From assembly GCA_021775555.1 (NCBI GenBank), contig JAJFHP010000023.1:149217-213216 (forward strand): 64,000 bases of DNA, written 5' to 3'. Shown one piece after another: positions 1-8,567 of this stretch. This DNA is from Hyphomicrobiales bacterium. GTDB lineage: Bacteria > Pseudomonadota > Alphaproteobacteria > Rhizobiales > Methyloligellaceae. The notes below the pieces were generated by a model that ran no database searches, was not told the origin of the DNA, and saw only the letters and a list, made by a program, of their open reading frames with translations. The position numbers were made by a program, and so were the translations under genes. Position 1 is the stretch's first letter, and every line of letters begins with the position of its first letter.

Positions 1-805
1 CAGTGAGAATATCACCCAGACGTTCAGGATCTTGCTCCAGCCAGCGGGCTGCGGCATCTGATAGAGGTACGTCAGCCGCATTGATTGCCCCGCCAGTGTT
101 GGACGCGGCACAAAGTTTGGCAAAATCACCAAACAGCCCATCGGAGATGTCCATGGCCGCATTGGCATGAGCGCGAACAACTGGAATCGCTCCCAGACGG
201 GGCTGAGGCCTCTTGTGACGTCCCGACAGGAAATCAGCCTGTTCACCTGACAGATGATCTGCACCCGCACCATTAAGAAGCGCCAGGCCCAGTGCTGCGT
301 CGCCAATTGTCCCCGTTACATAGACTTGGTCGCCCACCCGGGCGCCGGAGCGATGCACCATGCGGCCTAGGGGTACGAAACCGGCAGCCGTTACAGATAA
401 TGCCAACGGACCGGGCGTATGTACCGTATCTCCGCCCAGAAGCCTGCAGCCAAAGTCCGTCTGGGCAGCGGCAAAGCCCTCACTCAGCTGCTCCAGCCAT
501 TCTGTATCAGGGGTGCCGGACAAAGCTATGGACAGCAGGTATACAGAAGGTTCGGCACCCTTGGCGCATAAATCCGACACGTTGACGCCGAGTGCCTTGT
601 AAGCAATGTCGCCGGGTTTATAATTTTCCAGAAAATGAACGCCCTCAACGATCATATCCGTGGTCAGGACAAGCTCCATGCCTTCTTGAGGAGAAATGAG
701 ACCCGCATCATCTCTTAAGCCAAAAGCGCCCGGAGTGTCCTCCGCCAGTGGGGAAAAATAGCGCCGGATAATGCCAGTTTCACCGTGTGGCGGTTTTTTT
801 GTCAT
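1..805 (-). CDS. thiL: Thiamine-monophosphate kinase, C-terminus beyond window
   Basis: ThiL phosphorylates thiamine monophosphate to the active cofactor thiamine diphosphate in the cytoplasm. The frame starts at an ATG whose complement lies at 803-805, overlaps the end of nusB by 26 bases, and runs off the window after 268 codons (full family members have about 320-330). Family motifs are visible: an Asp-Asp-Ala near residues 32-34, TTDMIVEGVHF at about 48-58, NVSDLCAKGA at about 75-84, GGDT at about 124-127, and MDISDGL near 215. These acidic clusters bind Mg-ATP in the PurM/ThiL superfamily. It is the last visible gene of the riboflavin-nusB operon, a common alphaproteobacterial order. Confidence 0.93.
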   Translation of the reverse strand, partial: MTKKPPHGETGIIRRYFSPLAEDTPGAFGLRDDAGLISPQEGMELVLTTDMIVEGVHFLENYKPGDIAYKALGVNVSDLCAKGAEPSVYLLSIALSGTPDTEWLEQLSEGFAAAQTDFGCRLLGGDTVHTPGPLALSVTAAGFVPLGRMVHRSGARVGDQVYVTGTIGDAALGLALLNGAGADHLSGEQADFLSGRHKRPQPRLGAIPVVRAHANAAMDISDGLFGDFAKLCAASNTGGAINAADVPLSDAAARWLEQDPERLGDILT

Positions 806-1307
806 TACCGTCCTGTTTGAATTCGACCGACCTCCGTTCCTTCGCTAACTGGTCAAGAATACCATTCACGACCTTCGGTTCATCGGTGTCGAAAAAAGCA
901 TGCGCAATGTCTACATATTCATTGATGATAACCTTGGCCGGGACGTCCTCACATAATGCAAGCTCGAATGCGGCCGAACGCAGGATAGCCCGAAGAATGC
1001 TGTCGATACGTGACAGGCGCCAGCCTTCTGCAAGATGTGCGTCGAGAACCGGGTCCACCGCGCTCTGCTCCTGGACAACGCCGAGAACAATTTTCCTGAA
1101 GTAGTCCTCATCGGTTTCATCAGCACCAACATTTTCGGCCACTTCAGCCAGACGATAGTCAAGGAACTCGCGAACCACCTGATTGGCATCCGTACCGGCC
1201 ATATCCATCTGGTAAAGCGCCTGCACAGCTGCCAGCCTGGCTGCGGTTCTCGTTGCGGCACGCAACTTCTCGGAGGACCTAGCGTTACCAGTGCCGTGTT
1301 TGCTCAC
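780..1307 (-). CDS. nusB: Transcription antitermination factor NusB
   Basis: NusB is a small all-helical RNA-binding protein. With NusE (S10) it binds boxA RNA and allows antitermination of rRNA transcription. The 175-residue product has a basic, Ala-rich N-terminus (AARLAAVQALYQMDMAG around residues 20-40) and the typical C-terminal VPAKVIINEYVDIAHAFFDT / VNGILDQLA region at about 122-155. It overlaps the upstream ribH by four bases (ATGA type), and thiL starts inside its end, so the three are probably translationally coupled. Confidence 0.95.
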   Translation of the reverse strand: MSKHGTGNARSSEKLRAATRTAARLAAVQALYQMDMAGTDANQVVREFLDYRLAEVAENVGADETDEDYFRKIVLGVVQEQSAVDPVLDAHLAEGWRLSRIDSILRAILRSAAFELALCEDVPAKVIINEYVDIAHAFFDTDEPKVVNGILDQLAKERRSVEFKQDGNDKKTATR

Positions 1308-1771
1308 CGGACTGACTTTCGCTCAAACTCTGCCGCTAAAGTCATCAAGTCCGCGCACGCGGCGGCAGCCACGGCACCCTTATTCTTGCGGTCCACACTG
1401 GCCCGGGCCCACGCCTGTTCACGATTGTCGACGGTGAGAATGCCGTTGCCGATGGGCGTGGCGTGTCTCACGCCGATATCGAGCAATGCGCGGGCGGATT
1501 CATTTGCAACAATATCATAGTGAGACGTTTCCCCGCGTATGACGCAGCCAAGGGCTACGCAACCATGGTGCCGGCCTGTCGGAATGACAATCTTTGCTGC
1601 AATCGCCGCACTCAAGGCTAACGGAATTTCCAAGGCGCCTGACACTGCGACGCGCTCAAATCCGATGCCGCGTTCACGCAACTCTTCGGTTGCGCCGCGC
1701 GCCAGCTCATTGGCTATATCATCGTAAAAGCGCGCCTCGATAATCAGCACTGACGGGGCAAGCTTGGCCAT
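1304..1771 (-). CDS. ribH: 6,7-dimethyl-8-ribityllumazine synthase
   Basis: RibH condenses 5-amino-6-ribitylaminouracil with 3,4-dihydroxy-2-butanone 4-phosphate to form lumazine, the penultimate step of riboflavin synthesis. The 155-residue length is normal. SGALEIP at about 44-50, the GCVIRGETSHYDIVAN stretch at about 75-90 with the catalytic His near 84, and TPIGNGILTVDN near the C-terminus are all present. It follows the ribBX gene by nine bases and overlaps nusB. RibH normally assembles into pentamers or icosahedra; nothing in the sequence shows which form applies here. Confidence 0.96.
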   Translation of the reverse strand: MAKLAPSVLIIEARFYDDIANELARGATEELRERGIGFERVAVSGALEIPLALSAAIAAKIVIPTGRHHGCVALGCVIRGETSHYDIVANESARALLDIGVRHATPIGNGILTVDNREQAWARASVDRKNKGAVAAAACADLMTLAAEFERKSVR

Positions 1772-1780
1772 GCAAATCCC

Positions 1781-2923
1781 CTATTCAAGCCTGCGGTGAT
1801 CTGTAATCTGCAACCCGTAGCCTTCAAGCCCGACTACCTTGCGATGCGGTGAATTGCTCATCAAAATCATATCGCGCACACCGAGATCGTGCAGAATCTG
1901 AGATCCGATGCCAACTTCCAGAATACGGTCCGGCTGGTCATCGTGCCCGGGATCATCTTTTTTGTCCGAGTCCAGGGCATCCGAGACAGCACGCGGCCAC
2001 ACATCCCGGATGAGGACGAGAACCCCGCGCCCTTCCTGTTCGATCAACTCCATCGCCTTGTGTACCAGGGAGCTCTTATGTCCCTCGTCATTGAGGCCGA
2101 TGATATCTGACAAGGTGTTGCAGGCATGAACCCTGACAAGAACCGGACCAGCTTTTGAAATATCACCTTTTACAAGCGCAATGTGCTCTTCGGCGGGATC
2201 GACCGTTGTGCGGTAAACACGCATGTCGAATTGCCCTCCATGGGCACTTGTCACGTTACGTTCCGCTACACAGCGCACTATGCTGTCATGCTTGCGACGA
2301 TAGGCGATCAGATCGGCGATGGCCGCGACCTTGAGTTCATGATGTTGGGCGAAAGCAATCAGGTCCGGCATACGGGCCATGGTCCCGTCATCGTTCATGA
2401 TCTCGCAGATGACGCCGGAGGGAGAAAGACCGGCCAGTCGGGCAATATCTACGGCTGCTTCAGTGTGCCCTGCCCGCATCAGCACGCCGCCTTCACGTGC
2501 AATAAGCGGGAAAACATGACCCGGGGTCGAGATATCCTCAGGTCCACGTGTTGGGTCTATGGCGACGGATATGGTGCGCGCACGGTCGTGGGCTGAAATT
2601 CCGGTCGAAACGCCTTCGCGTGCCTCTATGGAGACCGTGAAAGCGGTTTGGTGTCGTGATTCATTGTGCCGTGTCATCAAATCGAGATTTAGTTGTCCTG
2701 CGCGCTCTGATGTGAGCGTCAGGCAGATAAGACCACGGCCATATTTGGCCATGAAATTGATGGCGTCCGGTGTGGCCATTTGTGCCGGAATAACGAGATC
2801 GCCCTCATTTTCCCGGTCTTCCGCGTCCACGAGTACGAACATGCGCCCATTTCTGGCATCTTTCAGCACGTCCTCTATGGGGGAGAGGAAGCTCGTATTC
2901 TGATCCTGTGCGGCGATGCTCAC
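1781..2923 (-). CDS. DHBP synthase with degenerate GTP cyclohydrolase II domain (RibBX-like)
   Basis: The N-terminal half (about residues 12-210) is 3,4-dihydroxy-2-butanone-4-phosphate synthase. It carries the acidic loop DRENEGD at 36-42 and RAGHTEA at 150-156, and should make the four-carbon unit for RibH. The C-terminal half (about 215-375) still folds like GTP cyclohydrolase II at its ends (EEHIALVKGD at 245-254, GLEGYGLQI near the end). It has lost the zinc-binding cysteine cluster: only Cys268 remains in that region. The RQEGRGIGL segment is replaced by RDVWPRAV (306-313). GTP cyclohydrolase II activity is therefore very unlikely, and another gene outside this window should supply it. 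Translation starts at a GTG that shares its G with the TAG stop of ribE. Confidence 0.9.
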   Translation of the reverse strand: MSIAAQDQNTSFLSPIEDVLKDARNGRMFVLVDAEDRENEGDLVIPAQMATPDAINFMAKYGRGLICLTLTSERAGQLNLDLMTRHNESRHQTAFTVSIEAREGVSTGISAHDRARTISVAIDPTRGPEDISTPGHVFPLIAREGGVLMRAGHTEAAVDIARLAGLSPSGVICEIMNDDGTMARMPDLIAFAQHHELKVAAIADLIAYRRKHDSIVRCVAERNVTSAHGGQFDMRVYRTTVDPAEEHIALVKGDISKAGPVLVRVHACNTLSDIIGLNDEGHKSSLVHKAMELIEQEGRGVLVLIRDVWPRAVSDALDSDKKDDPGHDDQPDRILEVGIGSQILHDLGVRDMILMSNSPHRKVVGLEGYGLQITDHRRLE

Positions 2924-3537
2924 TATGGGACGTCCTTGTTGACTTGGGTTTCAGTGATCCTTGCCACATACCGGGCAAGCAGGTCTACTTCCAGATTGAT
3001 CTCATCACCGGCAGTCAAAAGCCCCCAGGTTGTGGCCACAAGTGTATGCGGGATGAGATTGATACCAAATTTTGTGCCCTCAACCTCATTTACTGTGAGA
3101 GATACACCATTCAGGGCAATAGAACCTTTGGGTGCGATAAATTTCTTCAGCCTCTCATCCACTTCAATTGTGAAGCGAACAGAATCGCCATCCTCTGCTT
3201 TCTCAACAATTCGCACTGCCGCGTCTACATGCCCGGTGACAATATGCCCGCCAAGCTCGCTTGCAGGCGTGAGAGAACGTTCAAGATTAATCTTTCTTCC
3301 CTGTGACCAGTGTCCAAGTGTTGTATGCGCCAATGTTTCGTTGGAAACGTCAACGCTGAATATGGATTGGTAACCAGCCTCGCCGGCCACTGCTTTCGTC
3401 ACAGTCAGGCAACATCCATCGCAGGCAATAGACGCGCCGATGGCGTCATCGTCCAATTCGTATCCACAGGCAATATCGATGTTACCGCCCCTGGCGGCGT
3501 ACACCTGCCCGACATCTGTGATGAGACCTGTAAACAT
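2923..3537 (-). CDS. ribE: Riboflavin synthase, alpha subunit
   Basis: This enzyme dismutates two 6,7-dimethyl-8-ribityllumazine molecules into riboflavin and the ribitylaminopyrimidine. The 204 residues form the usual two tandem lumazine-binding barrels. The first has MFTGLITDVGQV at 1-12 and CDGCCLTV at about 39-46. The second has GGHIVTGHVDA near 97 and NGVSLTVNEV near 145. It sits between ribD (six-base gap) and the ribBX gene (one-base overlap), so it is a middle gene of the rib operon. Some species call this gene ribC. Confidence 0.95.
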   Translation of the reverse strand: MFTGLITDVGQVYAARGGNIDIACGYELDDDAIGASIACDGCCLTVTKAVAGEAGYQSIFSVDVSNETLAHTTLGHWSQGRKINLERSLTPASELGGHIVTGHVDAAVRIVEKAEDGDSVRFTIEVDERLKKFIAPKGSIALNGVSLTVNEVEGTKFGINLIPHTLVATTWGLLTAGDEINLEVDLLARYVARITETQVNKDVP

Positions 3538-3543
3538 GAACGT

Positions 3544-4659
3544 TTATACGACGTGACGGCGATAGAATGAGAGACTATCTGGTCCGAGCGCCCGCGTCTC
3601 CTCAAGGGTGAAAGATGGTGAATTCACGATGACTTCAAGACCGGTTTCCGACAGAACTTTGAGACCAGCTTTCCCGGCAGGTTTTATTCCCTGATAGAGA
3701 TATATCTCATCAATCAGGCCTAGCTTCCAGAAGCTCTCTGCGACACTTGGCCCACCCTCGATGAGCAGGCGTGTAATGCCTCGGCCAGCCAGTTCTTCGA
3801 GCACAGACACGGGATTGAGCACTCCATCACCATCTTGGTCAACTTGAAGTATGTTCACTCCAGCCGCTTCCAGCGTGGAGGCTGCTTTTTTGTCACTCTG
3901 CATGGAACAAAACACCCAGAGTGGCGCCTCGTTCATGCTGGCAACGAGTTTTGAATCTTCTTTGATCCTCAATCGGCTATCGAGAATAACCCTGACAGGT
4001 GATCTGTCACCCATTCCGGGCAAACGGCAGGTCAGCTCCGGGTCATCGGTTTCTACCGTACCGCGTCCAGCCAGAATTGCGTCGCAATGCGCACGCAACA
4101 AATGGCCGTGCGCCCTCGCTTCCTCCTCTGTTACCCAAACCGGCGAACCATCGCCCCTGGAAACAAGACCGTCCGAACCAACGGCCAGTTTCAGTTGCAC
4201 CAGCGGTCTTTTATTGGTGACCCGCAAAACATGACCGAGAGAGAGGTGTTCAGCCTGTTTAGCAAGCACGCCCTCGACGACTTGGAGACCCGCCTGACGC
4301 AGTTTCTCAATACCGGTACTAGCAACGCGCGGATCTGGATCATGCGCTGAGCAAACAACGCGTGAGATGCCCGCATTGATGATGGAATCTACGCAAGGCG
4401 GGGTTTTTCCATGATGCGCACATGGTTCAAGGGTCACATAGAGCGTACAGCCCCTGGCCCTTTGTCCTGCTTTCTCAAGCGCAACACTCTCAGCATGGGG
4501 CCTCCCTCCTGGCATCGTCCACCCACGGGCAACAAGCTCAGGAGGTTCGCCGGGGCGCACAATAACGGCCCCTACGGACGGGTTTGGCCATGTCCGTCCA
4601 AGCCCTCGGCGGGCCATGGCCAGTGCGCTTTTCATGAAATAATTATCTGATGTGGACAT
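3544..4659 (-). CDS. ribD: Bifunctional pyrimidine deaminase / reductase RibD
   Basis: RibD carries out the second and third steps of riboflavin synthesis: deamination of the pyrimidine ring, then NADPH-dependent reduction of the ribosyl chain. The N-terminal deaminase shows the zinc site HAE at 55-57 with Cys80 and Cys89 (PCAHHGKTPPC). The C-terminal reductase domain (about 150-371) contains the SRGDGSPVW-type loop and LLIEGGPSVAESF near 295-308. At 371 residues it has normal length. The start is 35 bases after nrdR and no riboswitch is visible in that gap. Confidence 0.95.
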   Translation of the reverse strand: MSTSDNYFMKSALAMARRGLGRTWPNPSVGAVIVRPGEPPELVARGWTMPGGRPHAESVALEKAGQRARGCTLYVTLEPCAHHGKTPPCVDSIINAGISRVVCSAHDPDPRVASTGIEKLRQAGLQVVEGVLAKQAEHLSLGHVLRVTNKRPLVQLKLAVGSDGLVSRGDGSPVWVTEEEARAHGHLLRAHCDAILAGRGTVETDDPELTCRLPGMGDRSPVRVILDSRLRIKEDSKLVASMNEAPLWVFCSMQSDKKAASTLEAAGVNILQVDQDGDGVLNPVSVLEELAGRGITRLLIEGGPSVAESFWKLGLIDEIYLYQGIKPAGKAGLKVLSETGLEVIVNSPSFTLEETRALGPDSLSFYRRHVV

Positions 4660-4694
4660 AACTACGCACCTCGGCTTGCCAAATGCCGGAGGGA

Positions 4695-5186
4695 TCAGTC
4701 TTCATCGCGTTTGGGTAACACGTCGTCTTCGTCTTCATCACCCGCCAGTTCACCAAGCAATTCCTCGAAGTCACGCGCTTCTCGGAAATTCTTGTAAACG
4801 GAGGCAAAACGGACATAGGCCACGTCATCAAGCCCTTTCAGACCCTCCATCACCAGACGGCCTATGGTTTCAGATTTAATATCGCCTTCGCCCATATTCT
4901 CGAGCCTGCGGACGATGCCGCTCACCATGCGCTCAACACGTTCAGGATCAACCGAGCGCTTGCGCAAAGCAATCTGCAGGGACCGCATGAGCTTGTCGCG
5001 ATCGAACGGCACCCGGCGGCCATGCTTTTTCACCACCGTCAATTCGCGCAACTGAACACGCTCGAACGTGGTGAAGCGTCCGGAGCAGTCAGAGCACACA
5101 CGCCGTCTTCGAATCGCCGTGTGATCCTCGGAGGGGCGCGAATCCTTCACCTGCGTGTTGGTGCTCCCGCAATATGGGCACCGCAT
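4695..5186 (-). CDS. nrdR: Transcriptional repressor NrdR
   Basis: NrdR senses ATP/dATP and represses ribonucleotide reductase genes by binding NrdR boxes. The 163-residue protein begins with a zinc ribbon using Cys3, Cys6, Cys31 and Cys34 (MRCPYCG ... CSDCSGRF). An ATP-cone domain follows at about residues 49-139 ([20 protein letters not shown]). The acidic tail is typical of alphaproteobacterial forms. It lies between glyA and ribD on the same strand, a conserved order in this group. Confidence 0.96.
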   Translation of the reverse strand: MRCPYCGSTNTQVKDSRPSEDHTAIRRRRVCSDCSGRFTTFERVQLRELTVVKKHGRRVPFDRDKLMRSLQIALRKRSVDPERVERMVSGIVRRLENMGEGDIKSETIGRLVMEGLKGLDDVAYVRFASVYKNFREARDFEELLGELAGDEDEDDVLPKRDED

Positions 5187-5235
5187 TATATAGTCTCCCT
5201 CTCCCGCGGCCCGCGCGGATCAACGGAATTTCCGG

Positions 5236-6552
5236 TTATGATCCCGATGTGTAAATAGGAAAGCGCTCACACAACGCGACCACTTTCTTCTTCACAGCCG
5301 ACTCTGTTTCAGCATTCGATTCAGAACCATTGGCGGCAAGGCCGTCGAGGACTTCGATAATCATTTCCCCGATTGCCTGGAATTCAGAAACACTAAAACC
5401 ACGCGTCGTGCCTGCGGGCGTTCCGAGCCGGACGCCGGATGTAACCATGGGCTTTTCCGGATCAAACGGCACACCGTTCTTGTTACAGGTAATATTGGCC
5501 CGGCCCATCGCGGCTTCCGCGTCGCGGCCGGTCAGCCCCTTGGGTCTCAGATCAACAAGTAGCAGATGGGTATCTGTACCGCCGGAAACGATATCCAATC
5601 CGCCCTCGCTCAACTTGGCAGCCAACTCACGTGCATTTTCCACGACCGCTTGTGAGTAAAGCTTGAAAGAGGGCTGTAATGCTTCGTGAAATGCGACCGC
5701 CTTGGCCGCAATGATATGCATGAAGGGTCCACCCTGTATCCCGGGAAAAATTGCCGAATTGACCTTCTTGGCGATGGCCTCGTCATTCGTCAGGATCAAC
5801 CCGCCGCGCGGCCCCCGCAATGTCTTGTGGGTCGTTGAAGTGGCAATATGCGCATGGGGGAACGGACTTGGGTGAACGCCTGAAGCCACCAACCCAGCAA
5901 TATGCGCCATATCCACCAAAAAATAGGCTCCGACAGCGTCGGCAATTTTCCTGAAACGAGCAAAGTCCAGCACGCGCGGATAGGCCGAACCGCCCGCAAT
6001 GATGATTGCCGGTTTGTGCTCATGGGCCAGCTTTTCAAGCTCTTCAAAATCAATGAGGGCGTCATCACGTCGCACGCCATATTGCACGGCATTGAACCAT
6101 TTACCTGACTGGTTCGGCGGCGCTCCGTGAGTGAGATGCCCTCCAGCCGCCAGGCTCAATCCAAGAATGGTATCACCGGGCTTGGCGAGTGCCATGAACG
6201 CGCCCTGGTTTGCTTGAGAGCCCGAGTTGGCCTGCACATTGGCGAAACCGCAATCAAACAGCTTTGTGACACGCTCAATCGCCAGATTTTCTGCGACATC
6301 CACATGCTTGCAGCCGCCGTAATATCGTCTTCCCGGATAACCTTCGGCATATTTGTTGGTAAGAACCGAACCGGCAGCTTCCAGCACCGCACGAGAAACA
6401 ATGTTTTCAGAAGCTATCAGTTCTATTTCATTCTGTTGCCGCCCGAGTTCACCCTGGATTGAATCCCAGATTTCAGGATCTGTTTCGGCAATTGATTTCT
6501 CAAAGAATCCAGGCACCCGGATATTGGTGTCAGGGGCATCGGCAACCGACAT
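5236..6552 (-). CDS. glyA: Serine hydroxymethyltransferase
   Basis: GlyA is a PLP enzyme that interconverts serine and glycine and charges tetrahydrofolate with a one-carbon unit. I place the start at the ATG complementary to 6550-6552, giving 438 residues beginning MSVADAPD; a GAGGAG ribosome-binding site precedes it by eight bases. The same frame stays open 29 codons further upstream (to 6639), but that extension looks non-coding. The PLP lysine lies in [13 protein letters not shown], and the substrate-binding [14 protein letters not shown] and [11 protein letters not shown] segments are intact. It heads the glyA-nrdR-rib series. Confidence 0.95.
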   Translation of the reverse strand: MSVADAPDTNIRVPGFFEKSIAETDPEIWDSIQGELGRQQNEIELIASENIVSRAVLEAAGSVLTNKYAEGYPGRRYYGGCKHVDVAENLAIERVTKLFDCGFANVQANSGSQANQGAFMALAKPGDTILGLSLAAGGHLTHGAPPNQSGKWFNAVQYGVRRDDALIDFEELEKLAHEHKPAIIIAGGSAYPRVLDFARFRKIADAVGAYFLVDMAHIAGLVASGVHPSPFPHAHIATSTTHKTLRGPRGGLILTNDEAIAKKVNSAIFPGIQGGPFMHIIAAKAVAFHEALQPSFKLYSQAVVENARELAAKLSEGGLDIVSGGTDTHLLLVDLRPKGLTGRDAEAAMGRANITCNKNGVPFDPEKPMVTSGVRLGTPAGTTRGFSVSEFQAIGEMIIEVLDGLAANGSESNAETESAVKKKVVALCERFPIYTSGS

Positions 6553-6706
6553 GTAATTGCTCCTCGTGTTTTGCCTATTCAACCGGAAATATTCGGGCCC
6601 ACTTACCACATGTTGATGGCATACGCCAAGGATAGCCAAATTTTGTGTTTGGCAAGATTAAATGAGATATGTTTCCTGATATGAATCCAAAACAGAAGTG
6701 GCACCC

Positions 6707-7528
6707 ATGACCGCTGTCCTGACTTCCGTCGAAGAAATTGCCGCAAAGATATCCGATGGATCACTGTTGGCACTGCCGCCTGAATATGCGCCCTGCTCCA
6801 TGGAGGGTATCCGGGCACTCGTTCGGCGTGGCGCCAGGGACCTGCGGCTTTTGGGCGTTCCTCAATTTGGCATTCAGGCAGAATTGCTGATTGGCTCGGG
6901 TTGCGTGGCGGAAATTGAAACTGCTGCCGTGACACTTGGTGAATTCGGTCTTGCTCCTCGCTTTACCGATGCCGTGAAGAAGCAAAATATCATAATGCGG
7001 GACACCACTTGCCCGGCAATACATGCTGCACTGCAGGCGAGTGAAAAGGGCGTGCCTTTTATGCCTTTGAGAGGGTTAATCGGGAGTGACATCCTCACCC
7101 GTCGTGACGACTGGCTTGTGGCTGACAATCCATTTGGAGAGAATGATCCAATTGTCTATCTACCCGCCATCAAGCCCAATGCCACACTATTTCATGCGGC
7201 AAAAGGCGATGTCCACGGCAATGTCTGGATTGGTTTGAGGCGGGAACTAATGGTCATGGCGCATGCGTCGAAGGCTGCCTATGTCAGCGTTGAAGAGATC
7301 GTGGACGGTGATCTTCTGTCTGACCCGCAAACTGCAGCAGGAACCATACCCGGACTATATATTACTGCCATCGCAAAGGCGCATAAGGGAGCTTGGCCAC
7401 TGGGTGTTCCCCATTTTTACGAACGTGATAACGAGCACCTGGCCCACTACGCGGAATTGGCCCGTACCCAGGAAGGTTTCAATGCCTATATCGATCAATG
7501 GGTGACCCGCAGGACTGCCGCTGAATGA
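6707..7528 (+). CDS. Class I CoA-transferase-family protein, subunit A
   Basis: This is the alpha-subunit type of the glutaconate CoA-transferase/IpdA family. Visible family blocks are ADLLIG-like QAELLIGSG, GLAPRFTDAVKK, PFMPLRGLIGSDIL, the NPFGENDPIVYLPAIKPNATLFHAAKGDVHGN region and VSVEEIVD. The start is uncertain: I prefer the ATG at 6707, and an in-frame GTG at 6698 is also possible. The stop overlaps the start of the B subunit by four bases, so the two should form a heteromer. The substrate cannot be read from sequence; 3-oxoacids, glutaconate or ring-cleavage CoA esters are candidates. It is divergent from glyA. Confidence 0.8.
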   Translation: MTAVLTSVEEIAAKISDGSLLALPPEYAPCSMEGIRALVRRGARDLRLLGVPQFGIQAELLIGSGCVAEIETAAVTLGEFGLAPRFTDAVKKQNIIMRDTTCPAIHAALQASEKGVPFMPLRGLIGSDILTRRDDWLVADNPFGENDPIVYLPAIKPNATLFHAAKGDVHGNVWIGLRRELMVMAHASKAAYVSVEEIVDGDLLSDPQTAAGTIPGLYITAIAKAHKGAWPLGVPHFYERDNEHLAHYAELARTQEGFNAYIDQWVTRRTAAE

Positions 7529-8262
7529 GCGAGGTGCGGACCGAGGAACTCATGATTGCTGTGATTGCCCGGATGTTATCCGGTTTGTCCCATGTTGCGG
7601 TTGGGGCGTCTTCCCCTATTCCCGGCTCGGCCGCATTGCTGGCACGAGAACTCTCGGGCGGCAATTTGAGAGTTTCGCTACTGGGGCGCACATCGAACCC
7701 CACCTTCACCGATGGCGCGAAAGAGTTGTTCGATTGCGCCGCACAGGGCCGCATCGATGCATTTTTTCTCAGCGGTGTACAAATTGACGGCCAGGCCAAT
7801 ATCAATCTCGTCTCGATTGGTGACCCGGACAAACCCAAGGCACGCTTTCCGGGTTCGTTCGGTTCGGCCTATCTCTATTATGTTGTCCCGCGCATTATCT
7901 TGTTCCGGCAGGAACATTCGCCCCGCTCTCTGGTCCCAAAGGTGGATTATGTGAGCGCACCCGGAGTATCAGAGGCAAATCTGTACCGGCCCGGAGGGCC
8001 CTTTGCGCTGGTTACGGGGCGATGCCTGTTTGACTTCGACAAGGAGAAAGAGTGTTTCCGGCTTAAGAGCCTCCATCCAGGTCAGTCTGTTGACGATATC
8101 AAGCGTCAAACCGGATTTGAATTTGATATCCCCGATGGCCCAACGGTCCCTGAAACCGAAGCTCCCGATCCTGAATGGCTTGAATTGGTTCGCGGTCCGG
8201 TCGGAGAAGAAATCCACGAGGTTTATCCGGAGTTTGCAACGAGAATGTTCGGATCGAGTTAA
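7525..8262 (+). CDS. Class I CoA-transferase-family protein, subunit B
   Basis: This 245-residue partner of the preceding gene shares a four-base ATGA overlap with it. Family blocks include VAVGASSPIPGSAALLAREL near residues 24-43, AFFLSGVQIDGQANINLV near 80-98 and PKVDYVSAPG near 140. Around residues 45-60, where transferases of this family usually carry the catalytic Glu in an E-x-G motif, I read LLGRTSNPTF. The site therefore looks altered, as it is in the IpdAB ring-cleavage hydrolases. A CoA-ester hydrolase or lyase role is as plausible as CoA transfer. Its 3' end overlaps the convergent gene at 8259 by four bases. Confidence 0.75.
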   Translation: MSEVRTEELMIAVIARMLSGLSHVAVGASSPIPGSAALLARELSGGNLRVSLLGRTSNPTFTDGAKELFDCAAQGRIDAFFLSGVQIDGQANINLVSIGDPDKPKARFPGSFGSAYLYYVVPRIILFRQEHSPRSLVPKVDYVSAPGVSEANLYRPGGPFALVTGRCLFDFDKEKECFRLKSLHPGQSVDDIKRQTGFEFDIPDGPTVPETEAPDPEWLELVRGPVGEEIHEVYPEFATRMFGSS

Positions 8263-8567
8263 GCCGTCCAACCTTTCGCAGCGGGCCGGACAGCATCGTC
8301 CGCTCCTTCAGCCCTACCCTCTTCATCAGCTTTTTTCAGCAACATCTTGAGTTTTTGTACCGCAATTTTCTGTAGTTGAGATTGTGCCGTTGAGGCCGGA
8401 CCCATGATAACTGCTTCCGTGCCAGTGGTCGCGTCAATGGCGGTTACTTTCATGGTCTGACCAACCTGTTTGTATTCGATATAAATCTCTCCTCGCGGAC
8501 CAGAAACCTGGTCCACGTCTTTAGCAATATCGTCAGGTTTATGCGGCACGCCTGAGATCCATCTCAC
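8259..8567 (-). CDS. Small conserved-looking protein next to hemA
   Basis: I do not recognise this 102-residue protein. It starts at a GTG inside the end of hemA (29-base overlap); a second GTG six codons later is also possible. The middle ([21 protein letters not shown], here split for length: GEIYIEYKQ then [12 protein letters not shown]) looks like a short beta-sheet domain. A charged, Lys/Ala-rich helix follows (about 65-90) with an Ala-rich end. There is no signal peptide or membrane segment. The overlap with hemA argues for co-translation and possibly a link to heme synthesis, but this is inference from position only. Confidence 0.55.
   Translation of the reverse strand: MRWISGVPHKPDDIAKDVDQVSGPRGEIYIEYKQVGQTMKVTAIDATTGTEAVIMGPASTAQSQLQKIAVQKLKMLLKKADEEGRAEGADDAVRPAAKGWTA

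Noticed and set aside
4660..5235. A possible FMN riboswitch controlling the riboflavin genes
   Set aside because: The gaps before ribD (35 bases) and nrdR (49 bases) are far too short for an RFN element and show none of its conserved stems.
6553..6639. A 29-residue N-terminal extension of GlyA
   Set aside because: A good GAGGAG site precedes the ATG at 6552, and the product from there has normal family length.
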